Shown here: in pieces, positions 44,184 to 53,361 of the stretch
How the letters are laid out: each line of letters begins with the position of its first letter
Numbering within the stretch: position 1 is the stretch's first letter
From: Streptococcus vicugnae
Lineage (GTDB): Bacteria > Bacillota > Bacilli > Lactobacillales > Streptococcaceae
DNA length: 64,000 nucleotides
Assembly (NCBI RefSeq): GCF_016461705.1
Contig: NZ_JAEMHW010000001.1
Coordinates: 558,001-622,000 of the forward strand
Direction: 5' to 3'
Notes under the pieces: generated by a model
The model's input: only the letters and a program-made list of their open reading frames with translations
Database searches by the model: none
Told to the model about the DNA's origin: nothing
Position numbers and translations under genes: made by a program

Positions 44184-45577
44184 ATGAATCCTAAATTATT
44201 TCAATCTGCTGAATTTTATCATAGGCGTTATCATAATTTTGCGACTGTCTTAGTGATTCCAATGACACTCTTGGTCTTTTTCTCCTTGCCTTTTCTCTCA
44301 TTGGTAAAAAGGAAATTACCGTTACGACACTTGGTAGTATTAGACCAACAAAAGTCATCGCTGTTGTTCAATCAAGTAGCAATAACACCGTTTTAACCAA
44401 TAATCTTAGTGAAAATAAGGCAGTCAAAAAGGGGGATCTACTCATCCAATACTCCGACAAATTGGAAGATAGTCAACTTAATGCCATTCAAACACAAATC
44501 GAAAGATATGAACGTCAACAAGAAGCACTCAATCAATTGAAAGAAAGTCTAAAGCAAGGACAAAACCTTTTTACAGGTGATGATGAATTTGGTTATTCAG
44601 CAACCGTTGAGCGTTTTTTAAATCAATCTCAAACAATTACTGCTCAAGTTTCTCAATCAAACCAATCAGTTGCTAAACAAGAAGCTGGTGTCAACCAAGC
44701 AAATGCAGCTATCGCAAATCAGATTGCTAACCTACAAACCCAAGCCAGTCAATATCAAGAAGTTAAAGATGCTATTCAAACTGATAAAACAAACGTATCT
44801 GGCAATAATCCATATGCAGCTACTCTTAATAGCTATCTTAGCCAAATTCAAACAATTGATACGCAAAGCAGTTCAACTGACAACAATTCTGCTAGCAAAG
44901 AAAGCATTAAAAATCAATTTTTAACAGACCTACAAGGGCAGATTGATAGCATTAATGCCTCTATCTCTAGTTTGCAAACACAAGCTGCTTCCAATTATTC
45001 AACGGGAAGTTATGACACTAGTGCCACTAGTCAAATTGAAAGCTTACGTCAGCAGGAATTGACACAAGCTGAAACACAGCTCGCACAAATTACTCAAGAA
45101 AAAGAAAATTTGCAAGCGCAGCTTGACCAGACAAATCTCTCCAAAGCTGACACCGTTTTAAAAGCTAGTCAAAGTGGCATTTTACATGTTTCTGATGAAT
45201 TTGAAGGGCAAACGCTCTTGCCGCAAGGCAGTCAGATTGCAGAGATTTACCCAGATATTGTCAAAACACAGCAAGTCGCTATCCGCTATTACGTTGACTC
45301 CACTCATGTTAGTCAATTGAAAAAAGGACAGACTGTTCGCCTAACCCTTGAAAAAATTAGCAATCACGCCATTGTTATCACTGGCAAAATCAGCAAAATC
45401 GCAAGTTCCGCCACACAAACCAAAGAAGGAAATGTCTTTGAGGTGACAGCACTAGCCACCGTTGATAAACAAGATAGCTCCAAATTAAAATATGGTTTAC
45501 AAGGCAAAACAATCAGCACTATCGGCAAAAAAACTTTCTTTAATTATTACAAAGACAAGCTATTAAAAGATTTTTGA
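44184..45577 (+). pseudogene. blpB: Exporter accessory protein BlpB, frameshifted
   Basis: The frame from 44184 (MNPKLFQSAEFYHRRYHNFA) breaks in the membrane segment at a run of five T (44277-44281) and ends at 44396. The next frame, readable from just after the T-run, gives LIGKKEITVTTLGSIRPTKV and runs on to 45577 through a long coiled coil and a lipoyl-like beta domain, as in ComB/BlpB membrane-fusion proteins. Adding one T would restore a single 463-aa protein. Without BlpB, export of pheromone and bacteriocins should fail or be weak. A sequencing error or slippage-based switching is possible. Confidence 0.88.
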
Positions 45578-45580
45578 TAA

Positions 45581-45614
45581 GTCCAGCCATAATAAATGGC
45601 TGGCTTTAATTTTT
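45581..45614 (+). terminator. blpAB terminator
   Basis: CCAGCCAT-AATAA-ATGGCTGG followed by CTTTAATTTTT. Confidence 0.8.
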
Positions 45615-45639
45615 CTAAGTCATCACACAGCAAAAATCA

Positions 45640-45651
45640 GTCGTGAATGGT
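45640..45651 (-). promoter_or_regulatory. Orphan Blp half-box
   Basis: ACCATTCACGAC on the minus strand, back-to-back with box L; mirror image of the arrangement at 40397-40460. Confidence 0.45.
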
Positions 45652-45670
45652 CATCATTCTTTAAAATTTG

Positions 45671-45703
45671 ACTGTTTACGACTAAAAAACAACATTTTAT
45701 GAC
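45671..45703 (+). promoter_or_regulatory. BlpR/BlpS box L
   Basis: ACTGTTTACGAC-N9-ACATTTTATGAC; drives the CPBP pseudogene and the genes after it. Confidence 0.85.
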
Positions 45704-45768
45704 TTGGATAAAAAAAGATGATACATTCTGATAAAATAACTTGTAACTATCTTATTAAAGGAGTACTT

Positions 45769-46442
45769 ATGATAGAAAAACTAAAGAACTTACTAGTTCC
45801 AAAACTATTGGCAATATTTTTTATCTATTGTCATCTATTTGGATTGAAGTTTGTAATGTTTACTATTTTAAAACGGTTTGATTTACCATTAACAGATTAT
45901 TTTTACCCCTTTCTTAATAGTTTAACTATTCTGTTTGTTGTGGTATTAGTCATTTACCTAAGACGGATAAGACCAGAAATATTTCAATAACATCGCTAAA
46001 ACCTTTAGACTATTTATTAATTTTGCTTGCTTTTGGGGTGATATACACCTACTTCAATAAACTTTTATTTGTTGGTGGAGATATAAAGAACGATTTACTA
46101 TTTTTCCGTCACTCACCGCAGGCGTTTTTGGTAGCATTACAACCCTTTATCATCGGACCAATCCTAGAAGAGTTAGTTTATCGTGGTGTTTTGATGACTA
46201 GTTTTTTTGAGAAATCAAAGTTTTACTTAGATTGCTTACTATCTGCTGTAATGTTCTCAGTAGCTCATCTATCTTCTTATGGTTTTAGTTTAGAGGTATT
46301 TAAAAACTATGCTTTTCTTGGTTTAATTTTAGCGATTCTTTTTAGAAAAACACGTTCGATTTATCCATCAATTCTTGTTCACATGGCGTGGAATATTTAT
46401 CTGAGCTGGCATCTGATTGCATTTGTTTTCTTTGCTCAATAA
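45769..46442 (+). pseudogene. CPBP-family protein, frameshifted copy of 40493
   Basis: The first part (start 45769 behind AAAGGAG) follows the 40493 protein closely up to RRIRPEIF and stops at 45990; the remainder is readable in the next frame from ISITSLKPLDYLL to the end at 46442. A one-base deletion in the T-run near 45985 explains the break. The C-terminal half keeps EELVYRG and HMAWN. It lies inverted relative to the intact copy. Confidence 0.9.
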
Positions 46443-46459
46443 ATACAAAAGGAGATATT

Positions 46460-46630
46460 ATGGAAAAATTCATAAAACGATATGGTTATCTGTTAACATT
46501 ATTGGCAGTTACTTATATCTGGGTACGCTTTATATTACTAAACGTTCTCAATTATCAACAAAAATTAATCTATACAGGCATTTATTTCATCTACATCGTG
46601 TTGGTGCTTTTAAAAGTTTATAAACAGTAA
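46460..46630 (+). CDS. 56-aa membrane peptide
   Basis: Starts MEKFIKRYGYLLTLLAVTYI and has two hydrophobic segments with a basic end (KVYKQ). GGAG stands 5 nt before the ATG at 46460; the longer frame to 46388 overlaps the CPBP remnant and is rejected. Part of the box L operon between two CPBP genes; possible immunity peptide, no family recognised. Confidence 0.6.
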   Translation: MEKFIKRYGYLLTLLAVTYIWVRFILLNVLNYQQKLIYTGIYFIYIVLVLLKVYKQ

Positions 46631-46647
46631 GATAGGAGAAATATCAG

Positions 46648-47319
46648 GTGTCAAATCAGTATCAACAAAAACTTCTACTTGCCTCTCCTCTTCTTTTTTA
46701 TGTCATCTTTTTTCGTTCATTCCCATGTCTGTTAGGAAAAATCGTTACCGAATATGCCATTAATGATTTTTTGGGGACCATTCTATTATGCGCTTATTAC
46801 ACCCTTGTTAGTTTATTATTAGTGGGATATTTATTGAAACAAAATGGCAGAGCTTTTTTCAAAGTGAAGTTTCATAGCTACTATGTTAGAGTTGTTGTAT
46901 TACTAGCTCTAGCAAATCTTGCCCTTTCAGCTGCGCTTCTCTGTTATCTCCCCATATCTTTAAACCAAGAATTATTAAATGAGAGTCGGATAATTTCAGC
47001 AGAAAATGTATTGCTAGTGAGATTTTATTGGGGTGGCATTGTTGCGCTAATTAATGAAGAATTATTTTATCGTGGTGTTCTCATGTCAACTTATTTTAAA
47101 CATTCACGTTACCACCTAGATATTTTAGTGTCTGCTATCTGTTTTGCATCCGTTCATGTTATCTGGTCATCTTGGTCATGGTTTGATTTCATTCAGTATA
47201 TCCCAGCTGGGCTTTCTTTGGGATTGATTTTTAAATGGACAAAATCCATTTATTATCCGATTTTATTACATTTTCTAGTCAACTATGGTCCTAAAATCAT
47301 TTTTATGATATTAACCTAA
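46648..47319 (+). CDS. CPBP-family intramembrane protease
   Basis: A 223-aa protein with six or more membrane segments and CPBP motifs EELFYRG (about 139), FASVHV (about 171) and HFLVN (about 211). It is only distantly similar to the CPBP proteins at 40493 and 45769. Start is GTG with GGAG at 9 nt. Last gene of the island and of the box L operon; a bacteriocin immunity role is likely by analogy. Confidence 0.82.
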   Translation: MSNQYQQKLLLASPLLFYVIFFRSFPCLLGKIVTEYAINDFLGTILLCAYYTLVSLLLVGYLLKQNGRAFFKVKFHSYYVRVVVLLALANLALSAALLCYLPISLNQELLNESRIISAENVLLVRFYWGGIVALINEELFYRGVLMSTYFKHSRYHLDILVSAICFASVHVIWSSWSWFDFIQYIPAGLSLGLIFKWTKSIYYPILLHFLVNYGPKIIFMILT

Positions 47320-47354
47320 AACCCCAGCCATAATAATGACTGGGGTTCATTTTT
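47318..47354. terminator. Bidirectional terminator at the island's right edge
   Basis: AACCCCAG / CTGGGGTT stem with T-rich tails, between convergent CPBP gene and ksgA. Confidence 0.8.
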
Positions 47355-48225
47355 ATAATCCGACTTCTTTTAAGGCGTCTGCTAATTTGGCAAATTCGGC
47401 AATTGAGAGGGCTTCTCCGCGAATGGATGGTTTGATTTCTGCGATTTCAAGCGCTTGTTCAAGTTTGGCTTTGGTTTCGTCTGCTTTTCCAAAATGGCTT
47501 GTTAGGTTGTTCCAAAGGGTTTTGCGGCGGTGAACAAAGCTAATTTTTGAAACACGGAAGAAGAAATCTTCGTCTTTGACTTGAACGAGCGGTTGTTCAC
47601 GGCGAGTCATTTTTAAAATCGCTGAATCCACATTTGGTGCTGGTACAAAGACTGTACGTGGTACAACAAAAGCAACTTTTGCTGTCATGTAGTATTGCAC
47701 CGCGATTGATAGTGAACCGTAAGCTTTGGTATTTGGTTCTGCTGAGATACGGTCCGCCACTTCTTTTTGCATCATTACGACAAATTCTGCAAATGGGATT
47801 TTTGATTCAATCAAGTGCATCAAGATTGGTGTTGTGATGTAGTAAGGAAGGTTTGCCACAACCTTGATTGGAAGGTCTGGATTAGCAAATTCTTTGATAC
47901 GGCTTTGAAGGTCTGATTTCAAGATATCTTCATTGATGACTTTGACATTGTCAAAATCGCGAAGCGTATCAGCCAAAATCGGAATCAAACGGTCGTCAAT
48001 TTCAAACGCCATAACTTCAGCAGCATTTTCAGCCAAAAATTCTGTCAAAGCACCGATACCAGGACCAATTTCGATAACGTTGACATTCTTATCAATCTCA
48101 GCAGTATCCACAATTTTTTGTAGAATGTTAGTATCTGTCAAAAAGTTCTGTCCAAATGATTTTTTAAAGGTAAATCCATGACGCTCAAGGACAGCACGCG
48201 TCACACTGTAATCAGCAATTCTCAT
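47353..48225 (-). CDS. rsmA: 16S rRNA dimethyladenosine transferase (KsgA/RsmA)
   Basis: A 290-aa SAM-dependent methyltransferase with [12 protein letters not shown] (about 51), the NLPYYITTP catalytic motif (about 122) and the C-terminal domain. It dimethylates two adenosines near the 3' end of 16S rRNA. It follows rnmV and a DUF1697 gene on the minus strand. In many streptococci rsgA comes next; here the bacteriocin island lies between. Confidence 0.97.
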   Translation of the reverse strand: MRIADYSVTRAVLERHGFTFKKSFGQNFLTDTNILQKIVDTAEIDKNVNVIEIGPGIGALTEFLAENAAEVMAFEIDDRLIPILADTLRDFDNVKVINEDILKSDLQSRIKEFANPDLPIKVVANLPYYITTPILMHLIESKIPFAEFVVMMQKEVADRISAEPNTKAYGSLSIAVQYYMTAKVAFVVPRTVFVPAPNVDSAILKMTRREQPLVQVKDEDFFFRVSKISFVHRRKTLWNNLTSHFGKADETKAKLEQALEIAEIKPSIRGEALSIAEFAKLADALKEVGL

Positions 48226-48313
48226 AATTTAGTTAACTACCTTATCCACAAGTTATCCCCAGAATAAGGTTTTGTCATTCCTTTCGTTTCTGTCAATGCA
48301 AGTTACTATTGTA

Positions 48314-48838
48314 TCACATCTGGCTTAAACGTGAAACACTTCTGAGCTTTCGCATGGTAGCTGTGATGTGTAATTGTTTTTCTAAATAATTGGTATTCAG
48401 TCGTTTTTTCTTGGCTTCTCTTGGTAAATAGAGATAGAGGCATTCACTTCCTGCTCGCAAGATCTCATCACCAAAGTCAGTTTCTAACAGGTCAGCTAAC
48501 TTATCCTGCGAAAACTGGTCATTTGTAAAAACAAGGTGAACACGTGAAACGTCATAGCTTTCATCAAAGGGATTTTCAATAATTGCCGTTGTAAGCTGCG
48601 GTTGCTCTTTAAGAACAACAGATAAATCAGCTCCGATTTTTTCCTTAATCGTATCATGAATCAAGGTGCAAATAGCATCATCAGCTAAATCCGTCTCAAA
48701 AACAATATTGCCACTTTGAATATAAGTCTTGACGTTTTCAAGACCTGCTTCTGTTAAAATCTCTGCCAGATAAGCCATTTTAGGAATACGATTCTGCCCA
48801 ACTGGCGTAACTCCCCGTAAAAGCGCAACTTTTTTCAT
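48314..48838 (-). CDS. DUF1697 family protein
   Basis: A 174-aa protein starting MKKVALLRGVTPVGQNRIPM-like (RGV, then KMAYLAEILTEAGLENVKTYIQSGN), which is the DUF1697 signature; function unknown in the family. Its ATG overlaps the rnmV stop by 4 nt, so it is coupled to rnmV. Confidence 0.85.
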   Translation of the reverse strand: MKKVALLRGVTPVGQNRIPKMAYLAEILTEAGLENVKTYIQSGNIVFETDLADDAICTLIHDTIKEKIGADLSVVLKEQPQLTTAIIENPFDESYDVSRVHLVFTNDQFSQDKLADLLETDFGDEILRAGSECLYLYLPREAKKKRLNTNYLEKQLHITATMRKLRSVSRLSQM

Positions 48839-49404
48839 CCCTCATATCTCTCCATAGCTTCTTCGACTTCAGCCAGAGTGATGCCAAAGAGTTCTAAGCG
48901 TTTAAGGAGTTGTTTACCGTTGCTGTAGCCAATACGGAGTTCTTCTCCAAGATATTCACGGCGTTTGCGGCTATCGCCCCCCATTAACAGCCCCATGCGC
49001 ATCAAATCAGCTTTTGTGATGTCAAATTGATTATCATCATCAAAGTTTCCTAAAACATCTTTGAGAGCTTTTTGTAAGTCTTCAAAGCTAGCGTGTTCAA
49101 CACCAAGTGAGCGGCCTTTACTTTTTGATTTTGGAACGGCTTCACCACGATTTAAAAAGGCATGTTTGACATTAGGAATAGCATTCATGATGATTTTACG
49201 GATGCGTTCCCCATTGTAATCGGGATCTGTAAAGACAATGACCCCACGCAGGTCATTTAGTTTTTCAATGCGTTCAAGGTCGTCATCGTTGATAGCTGAA
49301 CCTCGTGTTTCATAAGTATCAACATCATAAAAACGACGCAGGTTAGCGGTGTCATCTTTCCCTTCAACAACAAGTACTTCTTGAATTTTAATTTTTTCAG
49401 TCAC
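48835..49404 (-). CDS. rnmV: Ribonuclease M5
   Basis: A 189-aa Toprim-domain nuclease (VVEGKDD at the N-terminus, FTDPDYNGERIR about 60) that matures 5S rRNA. The start is taken as GTG at 49404, which has AGAGG at 10 nt; the ATG at 49425 lacks a ribosome site. Overlaps tatD by 8 nt. Usual streptococcal order tatD-rnmV-ksgA is kept. Confidence 0.93.
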   Translation of the reverse strand: MTEKIKIQEVLVVEGKDDTANLRRFYDVDTYETRGSAINDDDLERIEKLNDLRGVIVFTDPDYNGERIRKIIMNAIPNVKHAFLNRGEAVPKSKSKGRSLGVEHASFEDLQKALKDVLGNFDDDNQFDITKADLMRMGLLMGGDSRKRREYLGEELRIGYSNGKQLLKRLELFGITLAEVEEAMERYEG

Positions 49405-50167
49405 AGTTAAATAACCTCTTTGCATTGTCTGATGTTGCTTTTGCCACTTCTTCGCTAGTCAATCCGCGTAGCTCTGCAATTTTATCCACAACATAGCGTG
49501 TGTAAGCCGTGCGATTTTCACGGCCTCGTTTTGGAACTGGTGCAAGATATGGTGCATCCGTTTCAACTAAAATCTTATCAAGTGGCAATTTTTGCGCGGC
49601 TTCTTGAACATCCAGAGCCTTTTTAAAAGTAACAACACCTGAAAATGAAATCATCATGCCAAGCTCGACGAAGCGCTCTGCCATTTCCAAAGAACCTGAA
49701 AATGAGTGAATAATGCCACCACATGGTCCAACACCGACCTCTTTGATAACTTTGTAAGTATCTTCCATAGCATCACGAGTGTGCACAATAAAAGGCAGAT
49801 TATGCTCTTTAGAAAGTTGAATTTGACGTTTGAAAACCTCAATTTGAACGTCTTCTGGGTCTTCCATCCAATAATAATCAAGACCAATCTCACCAAGACC
49901 AACCACTTTTGGGTGTGAGAGATTTGAAGCAATCATGTCCTCAATTTCTTGATTATAAGAACCTGCTTCAGTTGGATGCCAACCGATTGTAGCGTAAATT
50001 TCAGGGTATTCTTCAGCTAACTCAATAGCTCGTTTAATAGTTGGTGTATCAAATCCGACAACATTATGTCGAGTGACGCCCATTTCTTTAGCGAGGGCTA
50101 ATTCTTCTGCTTCACGACCAGCAAAATCATCAGCGTTAAGATGCGTGTGTGTATCGAAAATTTCCAT
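49397..50167 (-). CDS. tatD: TatD family metal-dependent DNase
   Basis: A 256-aa TIM-barrel hydrolase with DTHTHL at the N-terminus, GEIGLDYY (about 90), HTRDA, HSFSG and ETDAPYLAP metal-binding motifs. Family members have 3'-5' DNA exonuclease or deacylase activities. No ribosome site precedes the ATG at 50167; a TATAAT lies exactly 6 bp upstream, so the transcript is probably leaderless. Confidence 0.93.
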   Translation of the reverse strand: MEIFDTHTHLNADDFAGREAEELALAKEMGVTRHNVVGFDTPTIKRAIELAEEYPEIYATIGWHPTEAGSYNQEIEDMIASNLSHPKVVGLGEIGLDYYWMEDPEDVQIEVFKRQIQLSKEHNLPFIVHTRDAMEDTYKVIKEVGVGPCGGIIHSFSGSLEMAERFVELGMMISFSGVVTFKKALDVQEAAQKLPLDKILVETDAPYLAPVPKRGRENRTAYTRYVVDKIAELRGLTSEEVAKATSDNAKRLFNCD

Positions 50168-50173
50168 GCTTTT

Positions 50174-50202
50174 ATTATAACACACACCACAAAAGACACC
50201 AA
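50174..50202 (-). promoter_or_regulatory. Promoter of a leaderless tatD transcript
   Basis: Minus strand TTGGTG, 17 bp, TATAAT (50174-50179) with TGT before it; 6 bp separate the -10 from the ATG. Confidence 0.65.
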
Positions 50203-50329
50203 AGCAAGTGCCAGGAAAATCAGGGAAAATTAGATATAATATTCAACAAAAATATTCTTATGCAATCGTTTGCTTTATAGCGATATTTCTTTATAATAAA
50301 GGTATATTTAACAAAAGGAAATCTTGATT

Positions 50330-51895
50330 ATGCTATCTTACTTGTGGAAGTTAAAAAAAGAAAATCTTATTTTAATCACTATTATCATTCTTTGGGTTGC
50401 AACTAATGTTATGAGTTCTCTCTCTTTAACATGGATGCTTGATGCCTTAATAAAAAGCAATTGGAACCAATTTATTTTTTGGTCTTGCATTGATGTTCTT
50501 TGTTGGGCTGGCTATAGTCTTCTACAAATTTGGAAAGATAGTCTGAAAGAAAAACTCTGCCAAAAAGAAGTGAATTTCATACGAGATGATTTACTAAATT
50601 CCTTAATTGTTAACACTTATTCTGGCAATAACCATCACACCAAATCTGAATACAACTCATGGTTGATTAATGATATGAATCTTTTAAAAGATAATGGATT
50701 CAAACAATTTTATGATGCTATTGAAAGTATTGTAACAGTCGCTTTAAATGCTTTTGCCATTATCTATTTCCACTGGTTATTACTCATCGTCAGTATTATA
50801 ATGACAACCTTCGTTTATTTTATTCCTAAAGTTTTTGAGGGAAAAATCGCTCTAAGAACCGAAGAAGTATCCAATACCTCTAATCAAGCATTAAATAGAA
50901 CAAGTGACTACCTAGAGGGCTTTGAAATCTTCTATCACAATAATCAAACCGACTTTTTTAAAAATCGTATTTTAACTGATTTTAGTAAACTTATCAAATC
51001 TAAAGTCACGCTAACTAGAGAATCAAGTAGCGCTAATTCCCTTTCCATGATGTCAAGTATTATCGCACAAGTTATAATCTTCATTGCAACAGGTTATTTA
51101 GTTATCAAGGGTGAAATCACTACGGGGGTTATCTTTTCAATTGCTAATCTAACTAGCTGCCTATTTAATTACACTAGAGGAGCTGCATACAATATCGTCA
51201 CATATAAAGCAACTACTAAACTAATTGATAAATACCCTAAAACAATTTCAACCAAAAGAACTATTAGTCTAACAGATTTTAACCAAAACATCACTTGTCA
51301 TCGGTTAAGTCTCCGTTTCGATAATGGAAAACAAATTACCTTTCCCGACTTTACAATTTCAAAAGGCGAAAAAGTTGCCCTTATTGGCAGCTCAGGTGCA
51401 GGGAAGTCAACACTCATTCGTATTTTAACTGGAGAATTAACAGATTATGACGGTGACATTTATTTAGATAGCCATAACTATCAAGAAATATCACTAGAAA
51501 GTTTACAAAATATTTTTGCTTTAATTCCGCAGAAAACTCATCTTTTTAAAGATACATTACGTACTAACCTCACGCTTGGTCGTTCTGTGGGTAAGAATTT
51601 TTTTAAAGAGGTTTTAACTTTTGCACATGTGGATAAGTTTATCGACAAAGGCTTAGATACTACTTTCCAAGATGATTTATCTGGAGGTCAAGCTGCCAGA
51701 ATTGCTATTGCTAGAGAATTACTCGGTAATAAGCCAATTGTCATTATGGACGAAGCGGTATCTAATCTTGATAAGCTAACTGCTATTGATATCGAAAGAA
51801 AGCTACTACAAACAAACGAACTCACTGTCATCATGATTACTCACCACTTATACGATGAAAATAGAGCTTTATTTGATCAAATTATAAAACTCTGA
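50330..51895 (+). CDS. ABC transporter, fused membrane and ATPase domains
   Basis: A 521-aa half-transporter with six membrane segments (about 1-280) and an ATPase domain: Walker A GSSGAGKST, Q-loop PQKTH, signature LSGGQAAR, Walker B VIMDEAVSN. It is shorter than most exporters of this class and stands alone, without a partner subunit, substrate gene or peptidase domain. Substrate unknown; a drug or peptide exporter is possible. A TTG at 50324 is better spaced from AAAGGA and may be the real start. Promoter TTTGCT-17-TATAAT lies just upstream. Confidence 0.8.
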   Translation: MLSYLWKLKKENLILITIIILWVATNVMSSLSLTWMLDALIKSNWNQFIFWSCIDVLCWAGYSLLQIWKDSLKEKLCQKEVNFIRDDLLNSLIVNTYSGNNHHTKSEYNSWLINDMNLLKDNGFKQFYDAIESIVTVALNAFAIIYFHWLLLIVSIIMTTFVYFIPKVFEGKIALRTEEVSNTSNQALNRTSDYLEGFEIFYHNNQTDFFKNRILTDFSKLIKSKVTLTRESSSANSLSMMSSIIAQVIIFIATGYLVIKGEITTGVIFSIANLTSCLFNYTRGAAYNIVTYKATTKLIDKYPKTISTKRTISLTDFNQNITCHRLSLRFDNGKQITFPDFTISKGEKVALIGSSGAGKSTLIRILTGELTDYDGDIYLDSHNYQEISLESLQNIFALIPQKTHLFKDTLRTNLTLGRSVGKNFFKEVLTFAHVDKFIDKGLDTTFQDDLSGGQAARIAIARELLGNKPIVIMDEAVSNLDKLTAIDIERKLLQTNELTVIMITHHLYDENRALFDQIIKL

Positions 51896-52035
51896 ACATT
51901 CTTAGTTACCTCCTTTTTGTTATTCGTTTTTTTATGTAAAAAAATACTATTTTACTTATTTTGAAAAATAAGATACAATAATATCCTAACATTTATAAAA
52001 ATTAATTGGTTTAACATTCGTAAAAAGGAGAAAAC

Positions 52036-53241
52036 ATGTCAACCAAAAATCGTTACCTCATCGCAAGCTGCGGTGTTATCTTGCATTTAATGTTGGGATC
52101 TACCTATGCTTGGAGTGTTTATCGTAATCCTATTATCGCTGAAACTGGCTGGAATCAATCGTCAATTGCTTTTGCTTTTTCGCTTGCCATTTTCTGTCTT
52201 GGCATGTCTGCTGCCTTTATGGGACAAGTTGTTGAGAAATTTGGTCCTAGGGTGACTGGAACCATCTCAGCTATCTTGTACGCATCTGGAAATATCTTAA
52301 CTGGAGTAGCACTTGCTAATCATAGTCTTTTACTACTATATCTAGGCTATGGTGTTCTTGGCGGTATTGGCCTTGGCACAGGCTATGTAACACCAGTCTC
52401 AATGATTATCAAATGGTTCCCTGATAAACGTGGACTGGCAACTGGATTGGCAATTATGGGATTTGGCTTTGCCTCTCTTCTAACAAGTCCAGTCGCACAT
52501 TTCTTAATCACCAAATATGATGTTATCAACACCTTTTACCTGTTAGGGGGAGCTTATTTTCTGGTCATGCTTATCGTCTCACAGTTTCTCAAATTTCCAT
52601 CCTACAGTGAACAGGATGCTGACGACAGTCATAAGCAATTAAGTCAAGGTATTGGAGCTAAAAAAGCCTTAAAAACAGTTGAATTTTACCTGCTCTGGCT
52701 AATTCTCTTCATCAACATTTCTTGTGGGCTTGCCTTAATCTCTGTCGTCTCACCGATGGCGCAAGATTTAGCTGGCATGTCTGCTAACCAAGCTGCGATT
52801 ATCGTTGGGCTTATGGGAATTTTCAATGGCTTTGGCAGATTGCTCTGGGCTAGTTTATCAGACTACATCGGACGTCCCTTAACTTTCTTGATTTTATTTG
52901 TCGTTAATATCCTCATGACGGTATCTCTCATCTTCTTCCATGCTCCAGCATTATTTACTTTTGCTATGGCTGTTCTCATGACCTGCTATGGCGCTGGTTT
53001 TTCACTGATTCCACCTTATCTGAGCGATATTTTTGGTGCCAAGGAACTAGCAACCATGCATGGTTATATTTTGACCGCTTGGGCAATGGCTGCGCTAGCT
53101 GGTCCGATGCTATTAGCTGTAACCTTCTCAGCAACCCAATCATACAAGACAACTCTTATTCTCTTCATTGTCCTATACCTTGTTGCTTTAGCTATAATGC
53201 TCTGGTTGAAACAACAAAAAGCCAATAAATACCTGGATTAA
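52036..53241 (+). CDS. MFS transporter, OFA (oxalate/formate antiporter) family
   Basis: A 401-aa, 12-segment transporter. The start GVILHLMLGSTYAWSVYRNP, the DKRGLATGLAIMGFG loop motif and the GRPLTFLI region fit the OFA/YhjX subfamily. Likely a monocarboxylate antiporter; substrate not determined. Preceded by AAAAGGAG, monocistronic with a strong terminator. Confidence 0.85.
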   Translation: MSTKNRYLIASCGVILHLMLGSTYAWSVYRNPIIAETGWNQSSIAFAFSLAIFCLGMSAAFMGQVVEKFGPRVTGTISAILYASGNILTGVALANHSLLLLYLGYGVLGGIGLGTGYVTPVSMIIKWFPDKRGLATGLAIMGFGFASLLTSPVAHFLITKYDVINTFYLLGGAYFLVMLIVSQFLKFPSYSEQDADDSHKQLSQGIGAKKALKTVEFYLLWLILFINISCGLALISVVSPMAQDLAGMSANQAAIIVGLMGIFNGFGRLLWASLSDYIGRPLTFLILFVVNILMTVSLIFFHAPALFTFAMAVLMTCYGAGFSLIPPYLSDIFGAKELATMHGYILTAWAMAALAGPMLLAVTFSATQSYKTTLILFIVLYLVALAIMLWLKQQKANKYLD

Positions 53242-53248
53242 CCAAACA

Positions 53249-53288
53249 ACCCCTTAACCTATTCTTAGGTTAAGGGGTTCTGTTTTGT
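53249..53288 (+). terminator. Terminator of the OFA transporter
   Basis: CCCCTTAACCTA-TTCT-TAGGTTAAGGGG then TTCTGTTTT. Confidence 0.9.
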
Positions 53289-53361
53289 CTAGTTTTTTTC
53301 AGAGTTGATAAAAATTTTAAAAGTTATCCAAACACATTTTTAAGGAGTAAAGATTGTTGAA

